DNA of 62,393 nucleotides from Alangreenwoodia sp964438605 (GCA_964438605.1 CAYTKT010000007.1:1-62393); one strand, 5' to 3'. Shown: positions 1-9,157, numbered from the stretch's first letter. Numbers and translations: made by a program. The notes: generated by a model not told the origin, from the sequence alone.

Positions 1-2
1 GC

Positions 3-3000
3 CGCGTAATTGCGCTTCTGATGACGTTTCTGATGGTGTTCTCCGGATTTGGAGGCATGACGGTATTTGCAGGAGATGGAGAAGAAGTTGCTCCTGTGTC
101 TTCGGAAACTGCAACTCTAAATGATAGCGGAGATTCAAAGGATTCTGAGGAAACTCCTTCTGATTCCCAAACCGAAGATGAAGATCAGGGAGAACAAGAA
201 AATACCGGGGAGGATGCCGCGATTCAGGAGCCGCAGAATGAGGAATCGCAGACTCTGGAAGAAAAAAACGGGGGATCGGTTTTGTCTGCGGAGCCGGAAG
301 CTGACGAGGAAGCAGAGGAAGATACTGACGGCGAATCCGATGCGCCAAAAGTGGTGACAATCGAATCGAACGAACTCCTTCAGATTCCGTTTGAGGGCGA
401 GGAAATCACATGGGAAAATTTCTGTGACGAACGCCTGGAACAGGAAGGGATTACGGCGAACGGCACCTGGAAATCCGAAGACGAAGACATTTTAAAGATC
501 GATCCGGAAACGGGTACAGCATATATCCGGAAAGAAGGCGAAGTTAAGTTCAGCTTCACTTATCGGAACGGCGACCAGCTCACGGAAGTTGTCTGGAAGA
601 TGGAAGTCGGCGTGGAAGCGGAGACGATAAAGTATAACACAAAATCTCTACCTAAAAAAGTCGATCCCAACGCTGAACCAAAAGCTGAAGGCGCTCAAGT
701 ATCCGGTGACCGTGTTTTTGTAAGTAGTTCAAATTATTTGTATTATACGAGAAGTCCGCACCAGTATAAACATTATGATAAAACAACCGGAAAAACGGAA
801 TCTGGATACAAACCGGCGATTTACAATCTTGTAGATATGCGAAAAGGCAAAAAGATGCTCCCAAAAGTTCTTCAGGTCTACTGCGCGGATTATGATACGT
901 CTGCTAAAAAAAATATAGCATATTCTCGACAAAATCTTGAAGATGCCTATTACTATAAAAATGGAGCAACTGAAAAAGACGGTAAAGATAGAGCCAAGGC
1001 CGTCCGGACCATTGTAGAAAATTCGTATCCATTTATCGGATATACCGAAATGTTAAATGCAATGGAGAGCAACGGTGTTAAACTGGAAGGTGATGTGGAT
1101 GTCGGTCAGATTATCAGTGCGGTTCAATTTGCAATCTGGGATTATTCTAATGACTCAGAAGCTTCTTATGACACGACTTGCACAGGTGACTTAACAACTG
1201 GAGAAAAGAATGTATGTACTCTCTATCCAATGAAAAAAAATAATTACACGGAGCCTAAAAATGGTACGTCAAGAAATCTTGCCAACGTCGCACACAATAT
1301 AACTGAAATAAAATCATATTTGAATACGTTAAATCTTAAGGATAACAGTAGTGAGGAGTGCAATAATCTACTCATTAAAAGTGCGACGGCAACGATTTTG
1401 CACAAAACTACCGGAGAAAAAGACGGATTTGATGTTCAGGTGGTCGTTACATTGAACAGAAAAACAGGAGAGAAAGACAAAATCACGGTATCAATAAACG
1501 ACCAAAGTAAAAAAGTTGATCAAGGGACAGACACCGTGGTTTTAACCTTGAAAGATTATACTCTTGAGGAGAATATTGACGTACACTTGTCTGGGACTCA
1601 GTATGTTGCAAAAGCAGCCTATTTCTATGCTCCAGAAACACAAGAAACAGGGCAAAGCTTTGTAGGCATCGGAGAAGGTGAGACAACAATTGACTGCTCT
1701 TGTAATGTGACCGTAACGAGTAAAGCGACTGCCTCAGTATCAATTGTGAAAAAAGGTGAACACGATGAACCAATCAAGGGAGCTAAATTTAACCTTTTCG
1801 CTAAGAATAGAGATAAGGATATCCAAATCAACCCAGAAAATGATCCGTATGTAACTAATGAAACAGGTAAAATAACGGTTGAAGGATTAAATCCAGATTA
1901 TGCATATTACTTTGAAGAAGTGGAGGCCCCAGAAGGATATGATACATATGCGGACCTAATACTATTTCGAGTCAGATCAGGTGAGGTAACCGAGGTACCG
2001 GTTACTGACGAGTATTCAAAAGGCTCCCTAAAGATCACCAAAAATGTGGTGAATGAAATAAACCATGACAGCATCGCCGGTAAAAAATTTGATTTCAACG
2101 TTACACTTGATTTAAAAGATATTAAGCTTACTGGCCAAACTTGTCAATTTCTAAAAGACATCAAGACGTATTTGACAACTGACAACCAAACTGAAGATAA
2201 AGTTAGTGATATAAATATAAACGAAAGCAACCTTACATTTACCGCCGCTTTAGGAAATGGTGACCAACTATCAATACCAGACCTTCCAGTCGGAACAACA
2301 TACACCGTGACGGAAATGGATGCAAATAAAGATGGCTACACAGCGACTGTCACTGAAAATGGAAACACCTCCGAAACCACGGAAACAAGTGAAACACAAG
2401 GCTCAATAGAAACAAACGGACAAAATGCAGAAGTTGTGTTCACGAACACATATCATGCTGAACCTGCCAGTGTTACGCTCAAAGTCCACAAAACGGTTGA
2501 GGGCCCGATGGCAAAGCCGGGAACCTTCAAGTTTGAGTTGCTGAAAAAGGGCGAACAGGAAACTATACTGAATCCGCCTTTACAAAAAAAAGAAATTAAA
2601 GTTGATGCCAGTGGGGATTTAAACAACTCAAACGAAGGAACTTTTGACCCGATACTATATAACAAGCCTGGTGAATATTCCTACATCATCAGAGAAAGTA
2701 AAGAACTAGCCGGTGGTTACCAACCAAATGACGAAGTTTGGAATGTCACTGTAAATGTGGAAGATACTGGTGATGGTAAACTTAAAGCGACGACAACGTA
2801 CACAAAAGGTAAAGAACAAAATAAAGACGCAGCAAAATTCACTAACACCTATGCACCGACGCCAGCAACGTTGATGTTAGGAGTCGAAAAAACGGTTAAA
2901 GGCGATCTGGTTGACGGTGAAAAATTTACGTTTGAACTGAGTACCGATGAAACAGACGGTATCACGTTGCCTGAACAAAGTAAATTGTCTATCACCTATC

Positions 3001-4529
3001 AAGAAGGCGATGAACAGCCCGTAACAGACTATTTCGATGATATTACTTTCACAAAAACAGGCGCCTACACTTTACAAATCAAGGAAGAAGATACAAACTC
3101 GAAGGGTTGGCATTATGACCCCATTATTTGGACAACTGATGTTACAGTAAATGACGATGAGGGTGCGTTAACGGTTGATAATGATTCAATTAAATGGACG
3201 AATAGTAACGAAGAAATTGACGATACTCGAACTATAAACAACACTGTTGTTCCTTTTAAAAATGAATACCAGCCTGACAAGGTCATAGCAGCCTTTAAAG
3301 TGAAGAAGGAACTGATAGGAGATCCCGTCACAGCGGATAAAAAGTTTACGTTCAAATTGGCAGCGGAAGAAGAATATGAGGGCGTAATAATGCCAGAAAA
3401 CAGAACTGCGGTGTTGGACGGTGCAGGTTACGTTAGTTTTGAAGAAATCATCTTTTCTAAGGCGGGCAGTTATGATTTTACAATAACTGAAGAACCAGGA
3501 AACGATTCGGGTTATCGTTATGATGGTCGTATATGGAACGTGCATGTTGAAATCAAAGATGAAGGTGGCATACTGATAAAAAATGTAACTTATATCTTGG
3601 ATGGAACTGTGAATGACGATAACTACGCTACATTCACTAATGAGTATACTCTGACAGATGCAGAGTTTACTCCTCATGTAGTTAAGACGATTTCAGGTAC
3701 TCCATCCAGTGATGAGACATTCCAATTCACATTAACTGCCGTAGGTAACAATGACGGAGCAGTGTTGAGCGGCCCGACGCAGGTACAAATCATTGGCGAA
3801 GGAAAAGCGGATTTCGGAAATATCACATTTAGTGCACCGGGGAAATATGAGTTTCTCATCACAGAACTTGCCGGAGAAAATCCACGTTACACTTACGATG
3901 CGACGCAGTGGACATTATCCGTCACCGTGGAGGATCAGGACAGTAAGTTAACAGTTACGGATTATTCTTACACGGCGGATACTCCGGATGTGGAGGCAAA
4001 CAACAACGCGGCTGCGTTCAACAATATTTACACTCCACCGATTCTGTACACACCGACCACACCGAACACACCGGATACAGCAGATACTCCAGACGAGCCA
4101 CCCGTCGATCTTGAGGAACCAGAGATTCCGCGTTCAGACACCCCAGAGGAACCGACTGTCAATCTTGAGGAACCGGACGTTCCACTCTCGGACACCCCAG
4201 AGGAACCGACTGTCAATCTTGAGGAACCGGAGATTCCACTCTCAGACACTCCGGAGGAACCGATCGTAGAACTTGACGAACCGGACGTTCCACTGGCACC
4301 GGCAATTCCAGAAGAACCGATCATAATCTTGGAAGACACGGTTCCGCTTGCGCCGTCAGCACCGGAAACCGTTCAGATTCCGGACGAAGCGACGCCGCTT
4401 GCAGATGCGTCTCCGAAGACGGGCGACGATTCGATGACAGGTCTTTGGGCTTTGCTCAGTCTGATGTCTCTGCTCCTTTTGTGCATCGTGGTATATGCCC
4501 TGGTACGCAGAAAACACAAAAAACAGTAA
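3..4529 (+). CDS. Giant sortase-anchored pilin-like adhesin with thioester domain (5' partial)
   Basis: Cell-surface protein, over 1500 residues. The frame stays open to the window edge and the first visible ATG (base 21) sits inside a hydrophobic signal-peptide core, so the true start lies upstream. After an acidic Glu/Ser-rich stretch comes a thioester-type adhesin domain: Cys in VYCADYD (about residue 288 from base 21) and Gln in VQFAIWDY (about 369), the pair that forms a Cys-Gln thioester in this family. Then follow a SpaA/Cna-B-like domain ending in a YYFEEVEAPEGY element and several Spy0128/FctA-type pilin repeats, each closing on FTN-Y-like motifs typical of isopeptide domains. A Pro/Glu-rich stalk, a sortase signal (SPKTGDDS), a hydrophobic span and RRKHKKQ finish it. 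Likely role: covalent attachment to host or neighbouring cells. Confidence 0.9.
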   Translation, partial: RVIALLMTFLMVFSGFGGMTVFAGDGEEVAPVSSETATLNDSGDSKDSEETPSDSQTEDEDQGEQENTGEDAAIQEPQNEESQTLEEKNGGSVLSAEPEADEEAEEDTDGESDAPKVVTIESNELLQIPFEGEEITWENFCDERLEQEGITANGTWKSEDEDILKIDPETGTAYIRKEGEVKFSFTYRNGDQLTEVVWKMEVGVEAETIKYNTKSLPKKVDPNAEPKAEGAQVSGDRVFVSSSNYLYYTRSPHQYKHYDKTTGKTESGYKPAIYNLVDMRKGKKMLPKVLQVYCADYDTSAKKNIAYSRQNLEDAYYYKNGATEKDGKDRAKAVRTIVENSYPFIGYTEMLNAMESNGVKLEGDVDVGQIISAVQFAIWDYSNDSEASYDTTCTGDLTTGEKNVCTLYPMKKNNYTEPKNGTSRNLANVAHNITEIKSYLNTLNLKDNSSEECNNLLIKSATATILHKTTGEKDGFDVQVVVTLNRKTGEKDKITVSINDQSKKVDQGTDTVVLTLKDYTLEENIDVHLSGTQYVAKAAYFYAPETQETGQSFVGIGEGETTIDCSCNVTVTSKATASVSIVKKGEHDEPIKGAKFNLFAKNRDKDIQINPENDPYVTNETGKITVEGLNPDYAYYFEEVEAPEGYDTYADLILFRVRSGEVTEVPVTDEYSKGSLKITKNVVNEINHDSIAGKKFDFNVTLDLKDIKLTGQTCQFLKDIKTYLTTDNQTEDKVSDININESNLTFTAALGNGDQLSIPDLPVGTTYTVTEMDANKDGYTATVTENGNTSETTETSETQGSIETNGQNAEVVFTNTYHAEPASVTLKVHKTVEGPMAKPGTFKFELLKKGEQETILNPPLQKKEIKVDASGDLNNSNEGTFDPILYNKPGEYSYIIRESKELAGGYQPNDEVWNVTVNVEDTGDGKLKATTTYTKGKEQNKDAAKFTNTYAPTPATLMLGVEKTVKGDLVDGEKFTFELSTDETDGITLPEQSKLSITYQEGDEQPVTDYFDDITFTKTGAYTLQIKEEDTNSKGWHYDPIIWTTDVTVNDDEGALTVDNDSIKWTNSNEEIDDTRTINNTVVPFKNEYQPDKVIAAFKVKKELIGDPVTADKKFTFKLAAEEEYEGVIMPENRTAVLDGAGYVSFEEIIFSKAGSYDFTITEEPGNDSGYRYDGRIWNVHVEIKDEGGILIKNVTYILDGTVNDDNYATFTNEYTLTDAEFTPHVVKTISGTPSSDETFQFTLTAVGNNDGAVLSGPTQVQIIGEGKADFGNITFSAPGKYEFLITELAGENPRYTYDATQWTLSVTVEDQDSKLTVTDYSYTADTPDVEANNNAAAFNNIYTPPILYTPTTPNTPDTADTPDEPPVDLEEPEIPRSDTPEEPTVNLEEPDVPLSDTPEEPTVNLEEPEIPLSDTPEEPIVELDEPDVPLAPAIPEEPIIILEDTVPLAPSAPETVQIPDEATPLADASPKTGDDSMTGLWALLSLMSLLLLCIVVYALVRRKHKKQ
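4089..4304 (+). repeat. 54-bp tandem repeat, wall-spanning Pro/Glu stalk
   Basis: Four in-frame copies of a 54-bp unit (18 residues, pattern PEEPxVxLEEPxxPLSDT) starting at 4089, 4143, 4197 and 4251. Copies 2 and 3 are almost identical; copies 1 and 4 are diverged. The stalk lies just before the sortase signal, where Pro-rich repeats usually thread a protein through the wall. Copy number could vary by slippage or recombination. Confidence 0.9.
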
Positions 4530-4699
4530 TTTAAAACTTCATCAAAGCTTTTCGCATCGGATATTCCAAGTGCGATCCGGAAGGGATGCCAAAAACTGAT
4601 CAGCGAAGTTTCGATTGAAGAACGGTGAAATAAATGAACAGAAAGGTGGAACGTTCTCCGAGAGACTGAAAAGAGTCAAAAAAGCAGTTTCATGCGCCG

Positions 4700-4850
4700 G
4701 ATGGAAAAATGACCTCGGATTGTGTTATTGTGTCCGCGCCAAATCAGGCGCGATAACGCACTTCCGGTGCATGGAACAAAGACGGGGCGGCGCGGTGTCA
4801 CCGGCCGGAGCTGCCCCGCAAATATTAAGCAGATAGGAAACGAATCAACG
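4700..4850 (+). promoter_or_regulatory. Possible orphan cobalamin riboswitch
   Basis: The segment contains, in order, GGTGC (4766-4770), an AAAGACGGGG element, a CGGTG hairpin and GGAGCTGCCCCGCAA. This is the order and spacing of the conserved core of B12 riboswitches. GGGGCGGC pairs perfectly (one G-U) with GCTGCCCC around the inner hairpin. The usual CACTGT after CCCGC is not well matched and the 3' half is unclear. A strong hairpin follows at 4848. No B12-related gene follows before 6217, so it would be an orphan or decayed element. Confidence 0.4.
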
Positions 4851-4885
4851 CCCTCCAAGAACCCGCTGTGGTTTTTGGAGGGTGT
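4848..4885 (+). terminator. 16-bp hairpin after the riboswitch-like element
   Basis: ACGCCCTCCAAGAACC pairs with GGTTTTTGGAGGGTGT over 16 bp (two G-U pairs) with a six-base loop. It is not followed directly by a T run, so it is not a textbook terminator. Its place just after the riboswitch-like core suggests an expression platform. Confidence 0.4.
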
Positions 4886-4947
4886 TTGGCGTTCAGCGAT
4901 ACTTTTTTGCATATCGTTTCGTTCTTTACAGGGATGAGAGAAACTCC

Positions 4948-5060
4948 GATTTGTTCACAGGGGGAAACGGTATATAGTTCATGATTTCCAATGAAAAAAC
5001 GATATATTATTGTTCACTCTGCAAAATGTGTGTATTGCTCATTTTTAAATGTATGGGAAT
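4948..5060 (+). repeat. Diverged direct repeat, copy A
   Basis: About 110 bp that aligns with 5773-5870 over most of its length. Shared blocks include CCGATTT, AGTTCAT, GATAT, TTCACT and GAATGTGTGT-like words, then CTCAT. Neither copy lies in a recognisable gene. Confidence 0.6.
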
Positions 5061-5643
5061 GGTGAAGCATGGCGGTCATCCGGTGTACCGAAATATGTCA
5101 GTTCCATTGGCAACAAAGGTATTTCCTTTATCATAGGGATATCCGTCGACTTAACTGTATGTGGCCGGAAAGACTGCAAAACAGTGTGAATAGGGTAGCT
5201 ATTGTAATTTGAGCATTGCGGATATTTACGAGTGTTAAACTGCGTACTTCTGCAAGAAAGAAGCAGTCTGAGATTATATTTCTGAAAGGGAAGATGGCTT
5301 GATATTATCGGCTGTCTGAACGGAGGAGTTTCATTGGCGGCTGCCATATATGCCATAACTGCCGGAAGTCTGACGGCCCAAAATTAAAGAATGAACGGGA
5401 ACAGAGCGCGAACGGCATCAAAAGCTGACAGGATTTAATGCGTTTTGAATGTATGATCTTTTATCTAATCATTATAGAATGTATATGATTTGATATTTAA
5501 CTTAACGGTGAAGAAAAGGCAATCGTGTCTGCCGAGGCATCGTGGGAATCAAGTCCGGGAATGTTAAAATACAGATGTTGAAGATGCGAATTGTATGGCA
5601 GCGGCAGGGAATATGTAGGGAATATTGAGATGTGAAAAAAAGA
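5061..5643 (+). other. Gene-poor stretch
   Basis: I see no convincing gene here. A short frame from 5051 could give about 46 residues, but it has no good ribosome binding site and resembles nothing I know. The stretch lies between the two copies of the 110-bp repeat and ends at the palindrome-controlled promoter. Confidence 0.5.
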
Positions 5644-5696
5644 TTGACATTGGAAAGGGATTGCTGTATTACTGTATTAAAATACAATAATACAGC
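5644..5696 (+). promoter_or_regulatory. Promoter overlapped by a 34-bp palindrome operator
   Basis: TTGACA (5644-5649), a 17-base spacer and TATTAC (5667-5672) form a good promoter. Its -10 lies inside a near-perfect 34-bp palindrome (5663-5696, arms GCTGTATTACTGTATT with one mismatch). TGTATTA-type palindromes over the -10 are typical of GntR/YtrA-like repressors. The next intact genes are the ABC exporter at 6217, which in this family often follows a YtrA repressor gene; none is present here. Confidence 0.6.
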
Positions 5697-5772
5697 GATC
5701 TAACCGATACTCTGTCTGTGGATGAATCAAATGCGGTAATTCAGCGTGTTTTTGTGAGGGCATCTTTTTTCC

Positions 5773-5870
5773 GATTTTTTTATGGGAAAAACGATATTCA
5801 GTTCATCATATCCGGAGAATAAACGGGATATTGTTGTTTCACTTCGCAGAATGTGTGTTTTACTCATCCC
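5773..5870 (+). repeat. Diverged direct repeat, copy B
   Basis: Partner of the segment at 4948-5060, in the same orientation about 825 bp downstream. Similarity is strongest around the GAATGTGTGTTTTACTCAT stretch. Confidence 0.6.
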
Positions 5871-5994
5871 TGAACGGGCCGGAATCGGAGAGGTGAATGG
5901 AATGGAAATTTGATAATCGAAAAGAGATAGCAGCGGCAGGGCCGGCGATGGCACCGGTGACGGAAACGAAAGCGATAACGGGGCCGGGAATGAT

Positions 5995-6153
5995 AACAGC
6001 GGCAGGAGCCAAAACGGCGGCAAGGCTGGAACCGGTAACAGCGGAAGGAACAAAAACGGCGGCAAGGCTGAAACCGGCAACAGCGGCAGGAGCCAAAACG
6101 GCGACAAGGCTGAAACCGGTAACAGCGGAAGGGGCGAGAGCGGCACCGGCTGC
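5995..6153 (+). repeat. 42-bp tandem repeat, low complexity
   Basis: Units start at 5995, 6037, 6079 and 6121 (the last partial). Two frames are open across it. One gives an Ala/Thr/Lys-rich product ending just before the ABC gene. The other gives a Gly/Asn/Ser-rich chain (pattern NSGRSQNGGKAETG) ending in a stop at about 6188. The second looks like a disordered tail of a lost gene. Neither has a convincing start, so I do not call a CDS. Confidence 0.75.
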
Positions 6154-6216
6154 ATCAGACGCCAGTTGTTCAAAGGAATTAGGATCTGAAATAAATATCA
6201 GAGGAGAAAAATAGAT

Positions 6217-6921
6217 ATGATGGATGATAATATTTTAACATGTCGGAATCTGAGCAGGAAGTTCGGATATTTTTCGGCACTGTCCGGAATCAATATGGAT
6301 ATTCCACGGGGCCGGATTATCGGGCTGCTAGGGCCGAATGGCAGCGGAAAGACGACATTTCTGAAACTGGTAACCGGCTTGCTGGCTCCGTCAGAGGGTG
6401 AAATCAGAATCAACGGATTGCTGCCGGGGCCGGAAACGAAAAAGATTGTTTCCTTTCTGCCGGCGACGGAGTATCTGCCGGGCTGGATGAGCGTGGAAAA
6501 TCTCATGAAGTTTTTTCGAGATTTTTTTGAGGATTTCAACCCGCAGACGGCGGAGGACATGTTGAAGCGTCTGGGGATCGATCCGCGGGCGCGTTTGAAA
6601 ACGCTGTCAAAAGGCACGAAGGAAAAGGTTCAGCTGATTTTGGCCATGAGCCGCAAAGCGCAGCTTTATCTGCTCGATGAGCCGATCGGAGGCGTCGATC
6701 CGGCAGCACGCGATTATATTCTGAGGACGATTATCGCGAATTATCGTGAAGATGCGTCCGTAATCATTTCGACACACCTGATTGCTGACGTGGAAGCGGT
6801 GCTGGACGATGTGATTTTTATTCAGAACGGCAGAATCGTTCTCTGCCGCGCTACAGACGATATTCGGGAAAATGAGGGAAAGTCGATTGACGAGTATTTC
6901 AGGGAGGTTTTCAGATGTTAA
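6217..6921 (+). CDS. ABC exporter ATP-binding protein, YtrB-like
   Basis: ATPase of a two-component ABC transporter, 234 residues, the usual length for this type. Walker A is GPNGSGKTT, the signature is LSKGTKEKVQL (degenerate, as is normal in YtrB/BcrA-like exporters), Walker B is LYLLDEPIGGVD and the H-loop is ISTHLI. The start has an AGGAG box about 12 bases upstream. It overlaps the permease gene by 7 bp, so the two are translated together. Such pairs export antimicrobial peptides or sense envelope stress and are usually controlled by a GntR/YtrA repressor; here only an operator-like palindrome is seen far upstream. The substrate is unknown. Confidence 0.9.
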   Translation: MMDDNILTCRNLSRKFGYFSALSGINMDIPRGRIIGLLGPNGSGKTTFLKLVTGLLAPSEGEIRINGLLPGPETKKIVSFLPATEYLPGWMSVENLMKFFRDFFEDFNPQTAEDMLKRLGIDPRARLKTLSKGTKEKVQLILAMSRKAQLYLLDEPIGGVDPAARDYILRTIIANYREDASVIISTHLIADVEAVLDDVIFIQNGRIVLCRATDDIRENEGKSIDEYFREVFRC

Positions 6922-7715
6922 AAAAACTGGTCAAATATGAATTTCAGGCCACAAGTCGGATGATGCTCCTGTTGTACGCGGCGCTTTTCGTCATATCCGG
7001 CGTGGCAAGGCTTGCTATCGGGAATATGAAATGGAATCGGGGACCGATGTACCTTAATGCGGGGGCATCCGTCCTTGTCGTAGGCCTTTACGCATTGTTG
7101 ATTTGCGCGGTGGTAGTGGGTACTTTTATCATGATTGTATATCGATTTTATAAGAATTTGCTTCTTGGCGAAGGGTATCTGATGAATACACTGCCTGTAA
7201 AGAGCTGGCAGCACATTACGGCTAAATTAGTGACAGGCGTTGTCTGGACGCTTCTCAGTATTGTTGCAGTCATGCTTTCGGTCACGTTACTGGTCGGAAC
7301 GGAAATATTTGACATTCTGCATCAGATAAATCTATCTTCCTGGCTGTCGGGGATGGGGGCGCGGGGAGTCTATGTCTTCGTTATGGCAGTCATTCTGATA
7401 CTGGTTGTCATCACGGCAAATGTCCTTCAATTTTACGCATCTCTGAGCATCGGGCAGACGCAGGATAAATACAAGATAGTCATTAGCGTTGCGGTGTACG
7501 TTGCAATGAGTATTCTTTTCGAGATTATTGCAGCGCTTCTTCTCTGGAGCGGAGTAAATGTCGCGGATCATTCATTGATGGACCTGGCATGGGGTAATTT
7601 TCAGATGATCGAAAGCGTGGAAATTACGGTAGCAGTCGTGTATCAGATCGCGAAGTGTGTTATATTATTTGTAATATCGAATTATTTTCTGAAAAATAAG
7701 CTGAATCTCGAATAA
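6915..7715 (+). CDS. ABC exporter permease
   Basis: Integral membrane partner of the preceding ATPase, 266 residues with about six hydrophobic spans (about residues 17-40, 55-80, 105-130, 150-175, 190-215 and 240-260). The N-terminus (LKKLVKYEFQATSRMMLLLY) matches the cytoplasmic start common in ABC-2 type permeases. The gene overlaps the ATPase gene by 7 bp. There are no conserved catalytic residues to judge, so the assignment rests on topology and gene pairing. The transported compound cannot be inferred. Confidence 0.8.
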   Translation: MLKKLVKYEFQATSRMMLLLYAALFVISGVARLAIGNMKWNRGPMYLNAGASVLVVGLYALLICAVVVGTFIMIVYRFYKNLLLGEGYLMNTLPVKSWQHITAKLVTGVVWTLLSIVAVMLSVTLLVGTEIFDILHQINLSSWLSGMGARGVYVFVMAVILILVVITANVLQFYASLSIGQTQDKYKIVISVAVYVAMSILFEIIAALLLWSGVNVADHSLMDLAWGNFQMIESVEITVAVVYQIAKCVILFVISNYFLKNKLNLE

Positions 7716-7940
7716 AATTCCCGGACAGAGTTTTGGCGGCGGGGCCGGCTGGTATGAGGAAGGACAGCTCTTTTTGCTGATGTAATGGCGGCCGGGCATA
7801 TTGACGCGAAACGGCATATGCAGTACGGGAATAGAATTGAGAGTTGGAAAATAGCGGGAATCCCGCTGAGAGGGCAGCTGCCTGGCGGCGGGAAGCAGAG
7901 TTCGGCTGATTGTCAAAAGGAAAAAGAAAGGAAATATGAG

Positions 7941-8123
7941 ATGTCTTCTGTGATTGTGGTTGCTTGCGCTGCAGGAATTTTTTTAGGCGTGGCGCTGGTA
8001 TTCTTTGCTGTGTTTTCGAGAAAGAAGGTTCCGGGGTTTTTTACCGCCGTTCTGACGGTGGTGGGTCTGCTGGCAGTTTTGTCGGCCTTGCTGTTGCTGT
8101 TGGGCGTTCGTGCGGCGAACTGA
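7941..8123 (+). CDS. Small two-span membrane protein, unknown function
   Basis: Sixty residues with two hydrophobic helices (about 4-23 and 31-55) joined by a basic turn (SRKKVPG). I chose the ATG at 7941 because GAAAGGAAAT lies just upstream and the membrane helix follows at once; the frame stays open further upstream but there encodes non-membrane residues. It follows the ABC permease by 225 bp and may be co-transcribed. No family is recognised. Its 3' end is part of a diverged direct repeat. Confidence 0.5.
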   Translation: MSSVIVVACAAGIFLGVALVFFAVFSRKKVPGFFTAVLTVVGLLAVLSALLLLLGVRAAN

Positions 8124-8277
8124 ACGGAGTGCGGAGTGAAGATGTTAGATGTTTTAAGACGCGATTTTATTGTTTTGGTGGCAAAATTGATGCTGCTGTG
8201 GAGCGTTCGTGCAACAGACTGAGTGAAGTGAATATGTTTTGAGGCATATTTGAGGCATAGTTTTATTGATTCGGTGG
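8091..8277 (+). repeat. Imperfect direct duplication of about 90 bp
   Basis: 8091-8182 and 8189-8277 share the same order of words: CTGTTG/CTGCTG, GCGTTCGTGC, AACTGA/GACTGA, GTGAAG, GATGTTTT/ATATGTTTT, TTTTATTG and TCGGTGG-like. The first copy contains the end of the small membrane protein gene; the second is non-coding. Confidence 0.55.
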
Positions 8278-8309
8278 AAGTCTGTTCGATTGGGAGAGAA
8301 GACGGGCGG

Positions 8310-8597
8310 CCGTTTAATGCCCATTGAGCGATATTGTAGTGTTCACTTGTGGGATTCATATTATATATATTCTGAGCATTGTATACGCCGTTAACGACTT
8401 CTTTGGCGCAGGTGAACTGGTCTTTCTGAAGAATGATATTCTGGACGTTGCCACCTTGACCGACTCTCGCAAATTCGCCCGGTAGCAGCGTTGGCTCTGT
8501 TCATAACAACCGTGGCGACGGCCTGCATTCCAACAGTACCTTCGCCGCTAGCTTCGCATTGAATGAGCCGGGCCAGCAGTTCCTGTGTGTCATGCAT
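8310..8597 (-). pseudogene. Frameshifted SleB-type cell-wall hydrolase remnant
   Basis: On the minus strand the first part reads TQELLARLIQCEASGEG then AVATVVMNRANAATG, the start of the catalytic core of the SleB/CwlJ hydrolase family, including the conserved glutamate. At about 8477 one extra base shifts the frame. The next frame continues with EFARVGQGGNVQNIILQ, then FTCAKEVVNGVYNAQNIYNM and EHYNIAQWALNG, which match the rest of the family domain. No signal peptide or wall-binding domain remains. The parent enzyme cleaves peptidoglycan, often spore cortex. The single-base break in an otherwise preserved domain suggests recent inactivation or a sequencing error. Confidence 0.8.
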
Positions 8598-9110
8598 AGG
8601 TCATGTGTCATCTCCTCTCTGTATTTTTCAGATTATCATATGCGTCGGGACTTGCTGTGGTGACAAAACAGCGGTCAGGATTTTGACAAGCGGCATAGCG
8701 GAGCAGAGCGCGGATCAAGGAGAGACGTTACAAATCGCTAAATTTCAACGCTTATGGAACGGGCGCAAAGTCGCGTGTACGGTTTTTGCAAATAATCAAA
8801 GCCCATCATTGAGCTAGGTATTAAAATAAAATTAAAGAACAAGCAGATGAAACATAGATTGGAAAACAGAAGGATTCCAAATGGTAAAAATGACAGGAAT
8901 GATTGAAAAAATAGATCAGAAATAGAATCAGCGAAAAGCGAAAAATGAATCCGGAAATGATTGTGATTTAGCAAGTGAACCGGATAAAATCTCAAATTCA
9001 TACATCAGACCGTCTGAAAACGATATTTTTCTAAAAAATTTAATCTATCGGAAGCGTTGAAAAATCAATGGGTGTGCGAATAGAGCGGTTGGTAGTTTGA
9101 AAAATAATCC
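8598..9110 (+). other. Gene-poor stretch
   Basis: No recognisable gene. A frame to 8817 runs antisense into the hydrolase remnant and resembles nothing known. From 8820 the sequence is A-rich and without structure. Confidence 0.4.
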
Positions 9111-9138
9111 TTGCTATTTTCATTATCCTTGGTATAAT
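9111..9138 (+). promoter_or_regulatory. Promoter for a possible non-coding RNA
   Basis: TTGCTA (9111-9116), 16 bases, then TATAAT (9133-9138) preceded by GG. Transcription would start near 9145, just before a folded segment, and no open frame with a ribosome binding site follows. Confidence 0.5.
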
Positions 9139-9157
9139 AATAGATGAAAAACGAAAA

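Noticed and set aside
5897..6214. Frame of 105 codons just before the ABC ATPase
   Set aside because: It is the product of a 42-bp low-complexity repeat; another frame across the same bases is equally open, and no start signal is present.
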